A DNA stretch of 61,550 bases from CAJBLF01 sp964613015 (GTDB lineage: Bacteria > Patescibacteriota > Gracilibacteria > Absconditabacterales > Absconditicoccaceae). Shown piece by piece: positions 45,909 through 56,136 of this stretch. The stretch spans positions 1 to 61,550 of the forward strand of contig CAZTFP010000006.1 in assembly GCA_964613015.1 (NCBI GenBank), read 5' to 3'. Below the pieces are notes generated by a model. It saw only the letters and a list, made by a program, of their open reading frames with translations. It was not told the DNA's origin and did not search any database. Both the position numbers and the translations under genes were made by a program. How positions within the stretch are numbered: the stretch's first letter is position 1; every line of letters starts with the position of its first letter.

Positions 45909-45942
45909 AAAACCGATCTGAAATGATCGGTTTTTTTTGAAA
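45909..45942 (+). terminator. Terminator of the gene ending at 45887
   Basis: AAAACCGATC (45909-45918) pairs with GATCGGTTTT (45925-45934) over a six-base loop, with a T-run. Confidence 0.85.
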
Positions 45943-46031
45943 AAAAAATTTCTAATGCTTTCCTAATATCTTGAAAACAAACACAGAAAGACTACTCTAT
46001 TTAGTGCGTTATTTATTCACTTTCTTATGTG

Positions 46032-46556
46032 ATGACAATAAATGAAAATATACTAGAAGCAAGTAAACGTACGAAAACGATAGCCTCACAACTATTGGAA
46101 CAAAAATATATTTTAGAAATATTATCTCAATTTGGAAAACCGTTGATTATCTGAAGCTATGCACTGGATCTTATGGTAGATGAAGATATTGATATCATGG
46201 TACAAACAGATTACCCTAGAGAAAGTGCAATAAAAGCGATGAATACATTTATAGAAAAAGAAACCGTACAAAAATATGAATTTGGGGACTTTGTAAAATT
46301 TCCTAGAATAGGTCGTCCGCAGGGATATATAGTGAATTTAAGAATAGAATATCAAAACGCCAAATGGGAGATAGAAATATGGTTTTTACAAGACATTGCT
46401 ATATATAGAAAACAATTACATACCTATAAAAGTAAGATTAACCAAGAAAATACACTAAAAATTCTGAGTGCAAAATATGAAAGGAAAATATCAGGACAAA
46501 CAAAACATGACAGAAGTAGTAGTGAAATATATGAAGAGATATTGAATATCTATTAA
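46032..46556 (+). CDS. Minimal nucleotidyltransferase-fold protein
   Basis: 174 aa. GSYALDLMVDEDIDIMV gives the nucleotidyltransferase signature: GS, then D-x-D ('EDIDIMV') in the catalytic position, with a third acidic residue in WEIEIWF. The helical N-terminus and the RKQLHTYKSKINQENTLKIL tail fit small stand-alone members that modify sugars, proteins or antibiotics. The glycine of the GS motif is a UGA codon (IIGSYA). No partner antitoxin-like gene is adjacent. Confidence 0.65.
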
Positions 46557-46631
46557 TGAACAAAAAAATATTTAATGTTTATTTAAGGTATATGAGTACA
46601 ATACTACTGTTTTATAGTATATACTGGCACC

Positions 46632-48080
46632 ATGCAAAACAATAAAAATTCCTATTTTGAAGAGACAACAGAACGGTTGAAAAATAAGTTTCCACCTTCT
46701 CTGTTAAGATTCTCTGATCTTAAAACATCGACACAAATAAGCTTAAAATTCACCTTATTTACTATGTTGCAAGTATTGCTTTTTAGTATATTAGCAAATG
46801 GAATATTTTTTGAAAACTGGTATAATAGACAGGAATGACTTATTCCTTTGGGTATGGGTACTGCTCCACAAGGATTCGTACAATCATTTCAATGGTGATT
46901 GTGATGAGAATGATTTGTTCCATTAAATATAAAAGCACAAGAACTTATTCCTTTAAATTCTTTTTTGAAGGTACAGGAAAATTCATGAGGAGAAGATAAG
47001 CCAATTATCGTGCGCAAAATGGTACTTGGAAAAAATAGAACGCCAGAGACAGAAGTCTTTGATATAAATAGTCCAGAAGGAAAAACAATCGAAGCATCTC
47101 ATCGATGGAACTCTATCGCAAAAGTTGATGATATGTATTTTATGTATAAAAAAGTGGGTAATCAAATTATAGTAACCAACGTTACCCCTCACGTAACCGT
47201 ACAAAAAAACCTCATTTGGATTAGTCTGTATTTGATGCTCTTCTTCTGAGCTCTTGCATATATTCTCTCTCACCTTTTTGTCAAAACATCACTCAGAAAA
47301 CTCAATGAACTCCTCTGATTTCTTGATGACCTCCATATCGATAATCTAGACCAAAAAATAGACATCTCTGGTCATCCTCATGATGAGATCAATAGAGTCA
47401 GTCAAAAATTTAATGAAGTATTGGAAAAAATACATAAGCAAACACTGAGTCTCAAAGACTTTGTAACGAATGCATCTCATGAACTCAAAACACCACTTAT
47501 GAGTATGAGCACAGAAATCGATTATGCGAGCAAAACTAAAGCATATGAAGAATGACTTAGTAATCTCAAACAGCAACTAAAAAGTATGAATGCTCTCTTG
47601 GAAACACTGGTAACCATAAGTAAACTTGAAGCAATAGAGACATTAAAAAAAGAAGAAACAGACATTAGCATACTTACAGAAACCGTTGTCCGTGATGTAG
47701 AAAGAATTTATCAAAAGAAAAATATTCACCTTGGTTTACATATAGATAAACATATTTCCAAAAAAATACATAAAGAAAGCTGGAATATTATTATAAAAAA
47801 TATCTTGGAAAACGCCTATAAATTCACCCCAGAAGAGTGAAATATAACTATTACTTTAGACACCAAAAAAATATGTATCAAAGATACTGGTAAAGGTATT
47901 TCGCCAGATGATCTCCAACATATCCGAGAAAGATTTTGGCAGGCAGATCGTTCCAAAACCGATACCAAAAGCTTTTGATTGGGACTATATTTGACGAAAT
48001 TGCTTGTAGAAAAACATTGACGACACATAGGTATTGAAAGTAATATTAGCAAATGAACTACTTGTACTATAACTTTTTAA
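46632..48080 (+). CDS. Membrane sensor histidine kinase
   Basis: 482 aa. Two membrane helices (about 40-60 and 200-222) bound a 140-residue sensor domain with no known fold. A HAMP-like linker is followed by the H-box NASHELKTPLMSM (phospho-acceptor His near residue 281). The N-box is NIIIKNILENAYKFTPEEGN, G1 IKDTGKGI, F-box RFWQADR, and G2 SFGLGLYLTK. Several of these glycines are UGA. It starts a two-component pair; the response regulator follows 48 bases later. Confidence 0.93.
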
Positions 48081-48128
48081 TCTACTAATATTCACATTTT
48101 CTACTCTTTTATTTCTTTATTATATCCT

Positions 48129-48779
48129 ATGAAAATACTATTAGTTGAAGACAATAAAACTATCGGTAATAATATAAAAAAATATCTCGAACTCGAACAT
48201 AATGAAGTTATGCGAGCCGAGAATGGTTTGTATGCTTTTGAACTACTAAAACATCATGAATTTGATGTGATTGTTTTGGATCTCATGCTTCCTGGAATGG
48301 ACGGAATAACTTTATGTAAAACCATTAGAAAGACCCAAGCCACTACACCAATCATTATGACTACTGCAAAGTGAGAACTTGACGATAAATTGGAATGATT
48401 TGCTTGTGGGGCTGATGATTATATTGTAAAACCTTTTGATCTCAAAGAGCTTGATGCGAGAATTAACGCTATTGTAAAAAGAGTCCCTACAAAAGATACG
48501 TTGGAGTACAAAAACATTCGTCTCGATAGAGATCAGAAAAAAATATTTAGGAATAATAAAGAAATCAAAATAACCCTCAAAGAATTTCAGATAATAGAAT
48601 ATCTTTTGGAAAGAAAAGGAAGAAGCGTCTCTAGGACAGAAATTATAGAAGAGATATGGGGCAATGATCAGATTTTTGAAGAAGATGCAAAACTTGATGT
48701 CTATATTTCCAATCTTAGAAAAAAACTTGGTAAAACACTTATCGAAACTATCAAGGGTTTTGGGTATCAGGTAGCCTAA
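48129..48779 (+). CDS. OmpR/PhoB-family response regulator
   Basis: 216 aa. The receiver has the acidic pocket VED, phospho-acceptor Asp51 in VIVLDLMLPGMDG, Thr in IIMTTAKG and Lys in YIVKPFDL. The C-terminal winged helix (about 120-216) shows LTLKEFQIIEYLLERKGRSV and DVYISNLRKKLG, then IKGFGYQVA, which is the OmpR type. It partners the kinase just upstream. Probable target: the exported-protein gene 86 bases downstream. Confidence 0.95.
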
Positions 48780-48865
48780 TTTTAGTATTTAAGTTTTGTT
48801 TAAGGTCAATCTTTATACTGAGGTCATCATTATGATGATCTTTTATATTATAGAGACGAAAAAAC

Positions 48866-49339
48866 ATGAAAACGAGATTTATCGTAGCGAGTAGCATCGG
48901 ATTACTTGGCATAACTAGTATGGTAGTTTGAGCAACTACCTTTGCAGATACCACGGGGACTATCAAAATGGGGGGATATGGTTCAGGCACAAAAATAAGT
49001 AAAAATAGCGAATGAATGATAGAAAATCTGGAAAATATATGAGATGAAGCTGCCTTTAATACTACAATAGAACAAGCGCTACATGAGGGAAATTTTTCCG
49101 CATTCGTTGCTGCACATGTGAAATATGGTAGCATTATGAATATTACTCAAGATCAATTTAATGAAATGATTGCAATAAAATCTGAAATGGATGCATTCAA
49201 CAAAAAAGTACAGGAAGCACTCAAAAATGGAGATTATACTACATGGAAAGCACTGAATCAGGATACACCATTACTTAGTAAAATAAATACTGAAGCTAAA
49301 TTTAAAGAACTCCAAAGTATAGATATAGAGAAACTATAA
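48866..49339 (+). CDS. Small exported protein downstream of the two-component system
   Basis: 157 aa. The signal peptide is VASSIGLLGITSMVVGATTFA; the mature part is helical with two related units, EQALHEGNFSAFVAAHVKYG and QEALKNGDYTTWKALNQDTP. The unit resembles periplasmic, metal- or stress-responsive helical proteins found next to kinases (pattern only). The glycine-rich start of the mature protein (KMGGYGSGTK) is notable. Convergent with the DUF59 gene. Confidence 0.75.
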
Positions 49340-49669
49340 ATATTGGATGCATACAATTTGTATGAGACTACGCTAATTATAGGACTGATATATGCGGGGA
49401 TCGATACGGAAGATAGTATATAGACCATGAATTAGAAAAAAGCTGAAAACGAAGTCATACGGTGAATAGAGATTGAACTAACCAGTAAAAACACTGGAAA
49501 ATAGAGTAAACAGTTCTGCCGGCACCCGTCGGCAGAACAAAAAAAATCTGGACTGCATGGCCAGGTTTTTTTATATTGTCCTTCAAAAAACAATACCTAT
49601 TCGATTGAGAAACTATAATTGAGATGCAGTAAAAAACTGGAAGTAATGATGTTTTTTATAACGTCGAAA
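49340..49669. other. 330 bp gap holding an inverted repeat and a terminator
   Basis: GTTCTGCCG (49513-49521) and CGGCAGAAC (49530-49538) form a GC-rich hairpin that stands out from the AT-rich background. It is followed by a second hairpin. Apart from a 25-codon frame at 49392 with no support, no gene is seen. Confidence 0.55.
49544..49572 (+). terminator. Terminator between converging genes
   Basis: AAATCTGG (49544-49551) pairs with CCAGGTTT (49561-49568), one wobble, nine-base loop, T-run after it and A-run before it. It can terminate in both directions. Confidence 0.75.
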
Positions 49670-49990
49670 TTACATAAACATTCTCTGTAAATCTTCGTCT
49701 TTTATCATAGTCTGGTTCCATGTGGGCTCGAACGTGATTTCTATCTGAACGGATGCACCAGGAACAATTTCAAGGACAGCATTGGTCACCATCTCTTTGA
49801 GCATATCTGCCATAGGACAGAAGGGTGTTGTGAACGTCATAAGGATGTTTACTATTTTTTCTTTGGGCAAAAAATCGACCTTATAAATCAGTCATAACGT
49901 ATAGATATCAATCATAGGAAATTCGGGATCATATACCGTCTTGAGTTTTTCCTCGATTTGGTGTATTGTTTTAGATATTTGGGAATTCAT
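49670..49990 (-). CDS. DUF59/MIP18 family protein (SufT-like)
   Basis: 106 aa. YDPEFPMIDIYTLGLIYKVD is the family's 'DPE-x-x-x-n-i-v-d-LGLI' start, with the LGLI glycine encoded by UGA. MTFTTPFCPMADML carries the conserved Cys, here in PFCPM, and the tail VQIEITFEPTWNQTMI matches the usual '-f-x-P-x-W-x-x-x-x-i'. Members assist Fe-S cluster maturation. A cysteine desulfurase is 26 kb away. Overlaps the upstream gene by 20 bases. Confidence 0.9.
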
Positions 49991-50363
49991 TGGTCGTTCT
50001 TTTGTGCTCAGTGAATAAAACTACTTGAAGAATAATAAACCCTACGAGAAGTATACTTCAGAGAATTTTACTTCGGTATCATAAGAGTAAAAATAATGCG
50101 TTAATCAATACATAAATCCCGAATAATAGGGAAAGTTTATAACTGTCTTTTATCAAACGATCCTTGGGAATATCACGAAAAAATTTTTGTAAAGCGAGAA
50201 ACAAATAAAAGCTTGCTCATCGTGCAGCGATAAACAATCAAAGAATACTTAATCAGATACCAATTACAGGATCTTCATACACATTGATGGATGTGTAGGT
50301 AATAAGTAAGATAGCAAGACCAAGTACAAGTTTCACACTTGATACTATGTAATATACATACAT
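49971..50363 (-). CDS. Small four-helix membrane protein
   Basis: 130 aa with about four hydrophobic segments (LVLGLAILLITYTSI; LGLFIAARGASFYLFLAL; LSLLFGIYVLINALFLLLGY; ILLVGFIILQVVLF). The reading needs five UGA=Gly. Its last 20 bases overlap the start of the DUF59 gene in another frame, pointing to translational coupling. No family recognised. Confidence 0.7.
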
Positions 50364-50429
50364 AACGATTCTATAACTAATAATAAATGACTGATGATTT
50401 AGAGAAGAATATATATAATTATTCGGATA

Positions 50430-51206
50430 TTATCCCTCTACATTCACATCATCACCGTCTGTTGTTGCAGTATTTTGTTCTGTTTCTTCTTCATCACTTT
50501 CTGCAACAGAGGGAATATAAAATCCGTTATTTCCAAGCTCGTAAGACTTATAATATACTTTTTCTCGTATACCTGCTCCCAAGGGAAGTACGGCATATCC
50601 GAGAATAGGAGGCAAGAGCATAAATAAATATATCTTTTGTTGTACTGCTGCTGATCATGATGCTTTGTAAATCAATGCATATGCGAGAAATGCTAATGCA
50701 AATCATAGAATATTTCCCATAAATGCTGAAGCGCTATAATTTGGATTGGTAGAAAATTCTATCTGAGATGCTGAAGTGAATACAGAAAAAAGAATATGAA
50801 ATCCTAAGACAAGGAAAAGTATATCTATCTGATTAGCAAACACGATATAAATCGGAGCCAAAAAGAAAAATAAAATTCCGTTGGTCAAAAACAAAAGACC
50901 AAACATTTTGCTGGTGTTATAATATTTTCTGTTGTAAAAAAGGCTATATATGCCTCCTACAGCAATATTTCCAATAAAGGTACTGAGAAATCAAATAAAC
51001 AATAATACCAATGATAAGAGTGGATTGATACTAGAACCACCTTGCTGACCAAAAGCACTTGTAAACATTCCTCCCATAAACGAAAGTATTACAAAAAGTA
51101 ATGCAGCGATGACTCCCCCAATAAGAAAACCGATAAGAACTTTCCCTACCAACTGCCATCAACTAAGGTTACTTGGCTCGTTAAAGAAATCTGATTGAGC
51201 TGCCAT
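50430..51206 (-). CDS. Polytopic membrane protein with acidic tail
   Basis: 258 aa with about seven hydrophobic segments between residues 20 and 205 (GKVLIGFLIGGVIAALLFVI; INPLLSLVLLFIGFLSTFIG; MFGLLFLTNGILFFFLAPIY; IDILFLVLGFHILFSVF; GFALAFLAYALIYK; LFMLLPPILGYAVLPLG). It ends in an acidic, Thr-rich tail (AESDEEETEQNTATTDGDDV). The N-terminus MAAQSDFFNEPSNLSW is typical of small conserved CPR membrane proteins that I cannot name. Confidence 0.78.
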
Positions 51207-51272
51207 GATACTATAGATTAAAAGATTAAAAGATTATTTTACTCATTCTAATTTTTTAATGTTATTAATATT

Positions 51273-51812
51273 TTAATTAACGCATGTTATTGTCGCTATA
51301 CTATTGAGGAAACTCTTGATATCTTTTGGGTCACCACTTGTCAATGAAATACCGTACAGTGAAGTAGTATCAGTAAAGAAATATTGTCCGTCATATATCG
51401 TTTGATTATCCAGTTGATAGGAAAAAGCGGTTACATATCAAGAATATTGTAGATTGGGACAGTGTACTTTTTTGTCCGTAGTAGTGGTTGTTTTATAGTT
51501 TAAGAGTTTGCTTTCCAGTGTCTTTGTGTTGTTAGCCACAAATGTTTTTATATCAGTTCATGATGAAAACGCCGTTTTCATAATCAGCAACGAATTGATA
51601 AATCAGGTCGCTCCTGTACTGATTTGTTCTTTCATTTCCGTAAGGATATGTATTCATTCATTGCTTGTGTCTAATGGAATAGCAATATACTGTTTATTAT
51701 TGTCATATATTTTGATGGTGAATGTATCAAAAGTCAGAGAAAAATTAGATTTGGATGCACACCCTGTAAGTAGAAGTAACAATAGTAAGATCAGTAGAGT
51801 ATATTTTTTCAT
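51273..51812 (-). CDS. Lipoprotein
   Basis: 179 aa. The signal (MKKYTLLILLLLLLLTGCAS) ends in the lipobox LLTGC, so the mature protein begins at Cys18 and is lipid-anchored outside the membrane. The mature part is beta-rich (SNFSLTFDTFTIKIYDNNKQ) with Thr-rich segments and two late cysteines (KKVHCPNL, TITCVN). No family recognised. It is transcribed with the small membrane protein 10 bases upstream. Confidence 0.82.
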
Positions 51813-51821
51813 GTTTTGTGA

Positions 51822-52115
51822 TTAGATAAACATATAGAGAATAGCTAGCACGACACCTAATAATACACCAAAAATAAATGATCTGACATAGATTTTATTT
51901 TTGTGAGGATGATCTTCTTCATATCCCAATTGGACGCGTGCAACGATATATCCGAACATCGTTCCACAAAATACTAAGTATCCTGGCATCAAAAGTTGCT
52001 TGATCAAAAGTTGGTTTTCTGGACCAAATACTACTCCTCCTCTCAAAAGAAAAAGTCCTACAACTACAGTTAGAAAAAAGAAAATTCACTTGATTACTTC
52101 AAAAAATGTATTCAT
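51822..52115 (-). CDS. Small three-helix membrane protein
   Basis: 97 aa with hydrophobic segments GIFFFLTVVVGLFLLRGG, LLMPGYLVFCGTMFGYIVAR and SFIFGVLLGVVLAILYMFI, and the polar loop EEDHPHKNK. The start at 52115 (MNTFFEVIKG) includes the first helix. The family is unknown; it lies between two lipoproteins. Confidence 0.75.
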
Positions 52116-52148
52116 TATATTTTCTAACAGCTAAAAATAGTGACGGTA

Positions 52149-52517
52149 TTATTTTCCTAATTTTTGTATCTTTTGAATAATTTGTTCCATGAGTCCAACA
52201 TCTTCTTCTGTAAGTTTTTTTGCATCTCATGATTGGGCATTTCTTTTATCAATCAGTACTTTGATATCAGCAATTACTCAGCTTTGTTCTGCGGTCACTC
52301 ACTCACTACCGGTAACTACTGGCACTACTCACGAATCAAAAGGTCATGTCAAAGTTGTTCAAACAACAACTTCTCATGTTGTTATTGTCCCTGTGTCTGC
52401 TCCTGTTATGATTTGTATGTTTCCCGTAGACAATAAAGGTATAGTAGGCGCTTTGAGTGTACATCCTGCCGTACTAGCAGCGACTAAGAGCAATCCTAGC
52501 ATGTATAATTTTTTCAT
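52149..52517 (-). CDS. Lipoprotein with very high UGA use
   Basis: 122 aa. The signal MKKLYMLGLLLVAASTAGC has lipobox STAGC. The mature region is Thr/Gly/Val-rich (about residues 20-75), then a charged helix (IADIKVLIDKRNAQSGDAKK...LMEQIIQKIQKLGK). About half of its glycines are UGA, the densest use in the window, so standard-code annotation would lose the gene. No family recognised. Confidence 0.8.
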
Positions 52518-52579
52518 TTTTTTGTTTAAAATCTAAAAAAACATCAGAATAGTAGTGGTTTCACGGCAAAAATCAACTA

Positions 52580-52622
52580 AAATTTAGACTCAAGATACAA
52601 GATACAAGACGTAAGACAAACA
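52580..52622. repeat. CAAGATACAAGATAC-type simple repeat
   Basis: ACTCAAGATACAAGATACAAGACGTAAGACAA lies upstream of truB. It belongs to the same repeat family that flanks the four-helix-bundle gene at 58.6-59.1 kb. Confidence 0.5.
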
Positions 52623-52695
52623 AAGAATTGCATACAAAAGTCTTTTAAATAGAAACTTCCTACGTTGTTATTTTTTAGTTATTAGTTGTTCCTGA

Positions 52696-53445
52696 ATGTT
52701 TTTGGTTGTCGATAAACCAGCACGAATTACAAGTTTTGATGTCATCCGCATTTTTAGACGTCATTTTCCAAAACAGAAAATGTGACATAGTGGAACGCTT
52801 GATCCTATGGCTACAGGACTTATGATTCTCGCATTGGGTGATGATACTAAAAAACTTACCGCATTAATCTGACTGGATAAATCGTACATCGCTACGATTG
52901 ATTTTTCTAAATTGACGGATACGCGAGATATGGAATATCGAGAAAAAATTCAGAATTATCCTTTGACTATGCAAAGAACAAGCGAATTATGAATTGAAAA
53001 TGTAAAAATAATTGGTCTTGAAATGGAAAATGGAAGTGTAGAAGCGCCAAGCCTGGGGGAGATTCAAAGAAAATTAGATAAACTTATCCCAGAATATGAG
53101 TTACCACTCCCCGCTTTCAGCGCAAAAAAAATCGCATGAAAAAAGTCGTACGATGATGCGAGAGCATGAACTATTAGGGAAGAAAATAAAGTGATGAAGA
53201 TCCAGAAATATGAAATTTTGAAATATGATTTTCCTCTAGTACAATTGAAACTTGATGTCGGTTCTGGGACGTATATTAGATCTATCGCCTATCGATTGGG
53301 TAAGGAATTGTGAATGGGCTGAACGCTGATCCAGCTCAGAAGAACCAGCATTGGCGAGCGAGATATCGATAAGATTCCCAACTGGGAAGAATTACACAAC
53401 ACTTACAAAGAAAAAGATGAGATTATCAAGTTTTCTAAATTATAA
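52696..53445 (+). CDS. truB: tRNA pseudouridine(55) synthase
   Basis: 249 aa. It makes pseudouridine 55 in the T-loop of tRNAs. MFLVVDKPARITSFDVIRIF is the conserved start; GHSGTLDPMATGL holds the catalytic Asp36; KSYIATIDF, PLPAFSAKKIAGKKSYDDAR and VGSGTYIRSIAYRLG are the other TruB motifs. The usual C-terminal PUA domain is absent, as in short TruB forms. Several motif glycines (KM-G-HSGT, KKIA-G-KKSY) are UGA. Confidence 0.94.
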
Positions 53446-53452
53446 TATATAC

Positions 53453-53480
53453 TTGACATTTTATATTATATACTTATAAT
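53453..53480 (+). promoter_or_regulatory. Perfect-hexamer promoter of the gene at 53513
   Basis: TTGACA (53453-53458), 16 bases, TATAAT (53475-53480). The start codon lies 33 bases on, with no Shine-Dalgarno sequence but an A-rich leader. Confidence 0.8.
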
Positions 53481-53512
53481 AAATATAACAAAAACCTAAA
53501 AAAAAACTAACC

Positions 53513-54157
53513 ATGAAAGACTACAAAAAAATGTTTAGCGAAGGAAACACGAACATGATCATGAGTATAAAACTCATTGATTGGACAGTGTTTATAAGTC
53601 TTGTGTTCATTATACCGATTGCCTTTGTTTACCGTATAAGTATTATGAGTGGAGCACGTGCTGATCTCGCATTTCCCATTACTATCACCAGTATAATCTT
53701 AGTATTGATATTATACTATCTTTACCAGGGACTGAGAAGCAGCTATAGTAAACGACTGAAACAGGTTGCTATGGGATTTGCATTGGGATACAAGGAAGAC
53801 ATTTTAGATGCGCTGAAAAATAGTTATTTCCCTGAGCTCAATCAACATTTCATTGACCAGCTTCATGTATTGATGAGCAAAAAAGACTGGCTTAACTACA
53901 AGACATTTGAATTTAATCCCACTGGAATGAAGTTCGATTATCAAAACGATAAAGATGCTGTCTTGGATATCCCAAATAAAGGATATCATTACTACCTTAC
54001 AGGATGGACCTATGCAGCCCACTTGAGTGGATTCATATTCACCTTCGATAAAAGACCCATGAATGGAAATGGACCTATTGAAGAAGTCAGGTATTACATA
54101 CATCGCAACTGAAAATTACTATCCAGAAAGCCCGGCGTATTGCCGGCTTTTTTTTAA
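53513..54157 (+). CDS. Membrane protein of unknown function; UGA near its end is either a stop or a readthrough glycine
   Basis: Two helices (VFISLVFIIPIAFVYRISIM and ITITSIILVLILYYLYQGL, residues 26-45 and 57-75) are followed by a soluble 125-residue domain ending NGNGPIEEVRYYIHRN. Every glycine before that point is GGA, with no UGA. At 54110-54112 comes a UGA. Under the local code it is Gly and the protein continues 15 residues (GKLLSRKPGVLPAFF) to a TAA inside the terminator's T-run. Under the standard code the 199-aa protein ends there, 15 bases before the hairpin. I give the code-25 end; the shorter end is 54112. Possibly acquired from a standard-code organism. Confidence 0.65.
54127..54155 (+). 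terminator. Terminator with GTATT loop, overlapping the possible readthrough end
   Basis: CCGGC (54132-54136) and GCCGG (54142-54146) close a GTATT loop, extended by AAAG/CTTT around one bulge, followed by Ts. The terminator 520 bases downstream has the same stem and loop. Confidence 0.8.
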
Positions 54158-54224
54158 AATCTATACATATCACCATTTCTTGACTTTTTATCACAAATAT
54201 ATACAAGAAGTAAAAAAATCACCT

Positions 54225-54641
54225 ATGGAAAATAAAAATATCTGTTCTCATCCATTTTACTCGGATGATAGAATAGAAACCAAATTTCTCCAAGAACTCT
54301 GTAATCTTGGAATATTAGATAAACGACATGCGATATTGTGTTACCCGGATGCAGCAACCATACACATCGGATATCTGGACATGGAGAGAATAGATTCACA
54401 ATGCATTCCTTTCTTCGAGGGGGGATGTATAGAAATATATCTTTATTCTGATAATAATCCGGTAAGATATCATAAAGATGTCACTACATTCAAAGACATG
54501 GAGCTCATACATTTGATCTATAAACACTGGGGTGCTCTGGTTACGGTGTTAATGAATTCAGTCTCTGAAAAAGTACCAACAACCTATGCACTAGCTAAAG
54601 CTAATGTTGAAAAATGGAGTCAGATGCAACATCAAAAATAA
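54225..54641 (+). CDS. Uncharacterised 138-aa protein
   Basis: A soluble protein, MENKNICSHPFYSDDRIETK, with a mixed alpha/beta pattern (HAILCYPDAATIHIGYLDME, FFEGGCIEIYLYSDNNPVRY) and a C-terminal helix (YALAKANVEKWSQM). I chose ATG 54225 because the longer frame from 54063 overlaps the previous gene and its terminator. None of its glycines is UGA. It shares a near-identical terminator with the gene before it. No family recognised. Confidence 0.65.
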   Translation: MENKNICSHPFYSDDRIETKFLQELCNLGILDKRHAILCYPDAATIHIGYLDMERIDSQCIPFFEGGCIEIYLYSDNNPVRYHKDVTTFKDMELIHLIYKHWGALVTVLMNSVSEKVPTTYALAKANVEKWSQMQHQK

Positions 54642-54647
54642 CTGTCT

Positions 54648-54676
54648 AAGGTCCGGCGTATTGTCGGTCTTTTTTT
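54648..54676 (+). terminator. Second terminator with GTATT loop
   Basis: CCGGC (54653-54657) pairs with GTCGG (54663-54667) around GTATT, then a T-run. It is nearly the same as the hairpin at 54127-54155. Confidence 0.8.
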
Positions 54677-54728
54677 AATAGACATCCAATGAAAAAAAAT
54701 CAGAAATATATAGCATTTTCAATAACCA

Positions 54729-54756
54729 TTGACATTTCTATTTAAATAACTATAAG
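54729..54756 (+). promoter_or_regulatory. Promoter of the gene at 54785
   Basis: TTGACA (54729-54734), 16 bases, TATAAG (54751-54756), 28 bases before the start codon. Confidence 0.7.
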
Positions 54757-54784
54757 TTTTTTTACTTTTATTCTCCAAGAACTC

Positions 54785-55189
54785 ATGAAAATTTCTGTAA
54801 AGAAATTTGAGCAAATACTTCCAAAATGTCGAAGTAAAGAAACTTCTGGTGACTGAGTATGATGGTCTCCAGAAAATCCTTCGCATAGGCAATGTGACGT
54901 AACTGCTCTCCTTGCCCATACACTTTTATGATACGATATTTATACAGAAAAAGTTGTGCTTGAAAGCGGGTATGAAAGCTATCATTATTTCAATAAAAAT
55001 AAACAAAATAAAGATGTCCGTCTCTGTGAATGACAATTTACCCAGGACAAAATACTCCAGCAAGATCCTGAAAAACTATTAAAGAATGATAGGATTGATA
55101 TATTTCTTAGACTCTATCCTGATACCAACCAAAGATATGAAATTCTCAAACAAAGATTCGGAAAAGAAATAGAAAAAATAATCAGATAA
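54785..55189 (+). CDS. YunG-like small protein
   Basis: 134 aa. SKETSGDGVGWSPENPSHRQ followed by CDVTALLAHTLLG resembles the YunG family, which has an S-x-x-T...W-x-P-x-N-P-x-x-GQC-x-x-T-A pattern; then ESGYESYHYFN and VRLCEGQFTQDK follow. The paired Cys, Thr and His look like a papain-fold-style arrangement, but this is inference. In-frame UGA at the two Gly of DGVGW. It may be translationally linked to the next gene, 27 bases on. Confidence 0.5.
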
Positions 55190-55216
55190 ATATATTTTAC
55201 TTATTCTATTCTATCT

Positions 55217-56059
55217 ATGCTCAAAGCTTACGGTTACGATATCGATTCCAACCTTCTATTTACGGACAATACTATATTGCTCGATATATGGCAGGATGGT
55301 AAACGAGTACCTACTGAAGTATCACAAAAACTGCATGACGAGATAGCTGCTGAAGGCATACTCAAAGAGAAGACAAAATATAGATATCTCAATGATGATA
55401 TCGAAGCATCTATGATAAACTTTAGAGGCGTTGATAGATTCGAAAAAGATGTTTTTGATGCAATTAATAAACCAAACAATGTAGGGAAATGACCAAGCTG
55501 GGAAAAATTTATAGAAGGAAATAGATATGCGAGTCCTATAGCTAAAATCACCGCGCGCTGACATCCTGTACAGGATATAAAAAACGCCCATAAAAAAATT
55601 ATTTTGGATGTACTGACGTCTAGTCAGCAAGAAGATTTTCTTAGTAGTATGCAAGAACGTCTTTGAGATTATGAACACGACGAAGCGTTTTATATCGAAA
55701 AATATCTCAATAACAATTATTATGCGCCTTGTTCCAATGAAGAATTTTTGGCGAGTATATGAATGACATTGAAAGATACTATGTCTGATAGAAAAAACGC
55801 TGCATTTGAACAATTTGTGCTTTTATCAAAGCGTGTGTTTACAGAATATTATGGAGCAGAATTATTGAAAAATAGAAAAATACGTATCGGATTTAGTGAT
55901 GATGTAGGTAAAAACATCCGAGGAATCCATGAATTTATCAACAACAAAGAAAACGGCATTAGATGGAAATATCCTGAAATACTTTTTAGAGTATATGATA
56001 CTTGAGATAACCTTTCTCCTGCCATGAAAATCAGTTATACAAATCCTATCGAAAAGTAA
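55217..56059 (+). CDS. Putative HAD-like protein
   Basis: 280 aa, soluble. The first strand AYGYDIDSNLLFTDNTILLD resembles HAD motif I (D-x-D) with an unusual SNLLF continuation in place of GTL. PIAKITARGHPVQDIKNAHK would be the motif II strand (Thr), and KIRIGFSDDVGKNIRGIHEF fits motif IV (DD followed by N-x-x-I/A). It matches the order but not the exact residues of the superfamily. Substrate unknown. Confidence 0.5.
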
Positions 56060-56136
56060 TTATTTTTTCTTGTGTATATTATTTCTCGTATACTCAATAA
56101 AGTATAAGAACATTTCACCAATGATACTATGTATTT

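Noticed and set aside
49392..49469. 25-codon basic peptide frame (MRGSIRKIVYRPGIRKKLKT)
   Set aside because: No homology I recognise, no promoter or start signal, and only one UGA-dependent extension; too weak to call.
54063..54224. Upstream extension of the 138-aa gene
   Set aside because: It overlaps the preceding gene and its terminator; the ATG at 54225 lies after the terminator.
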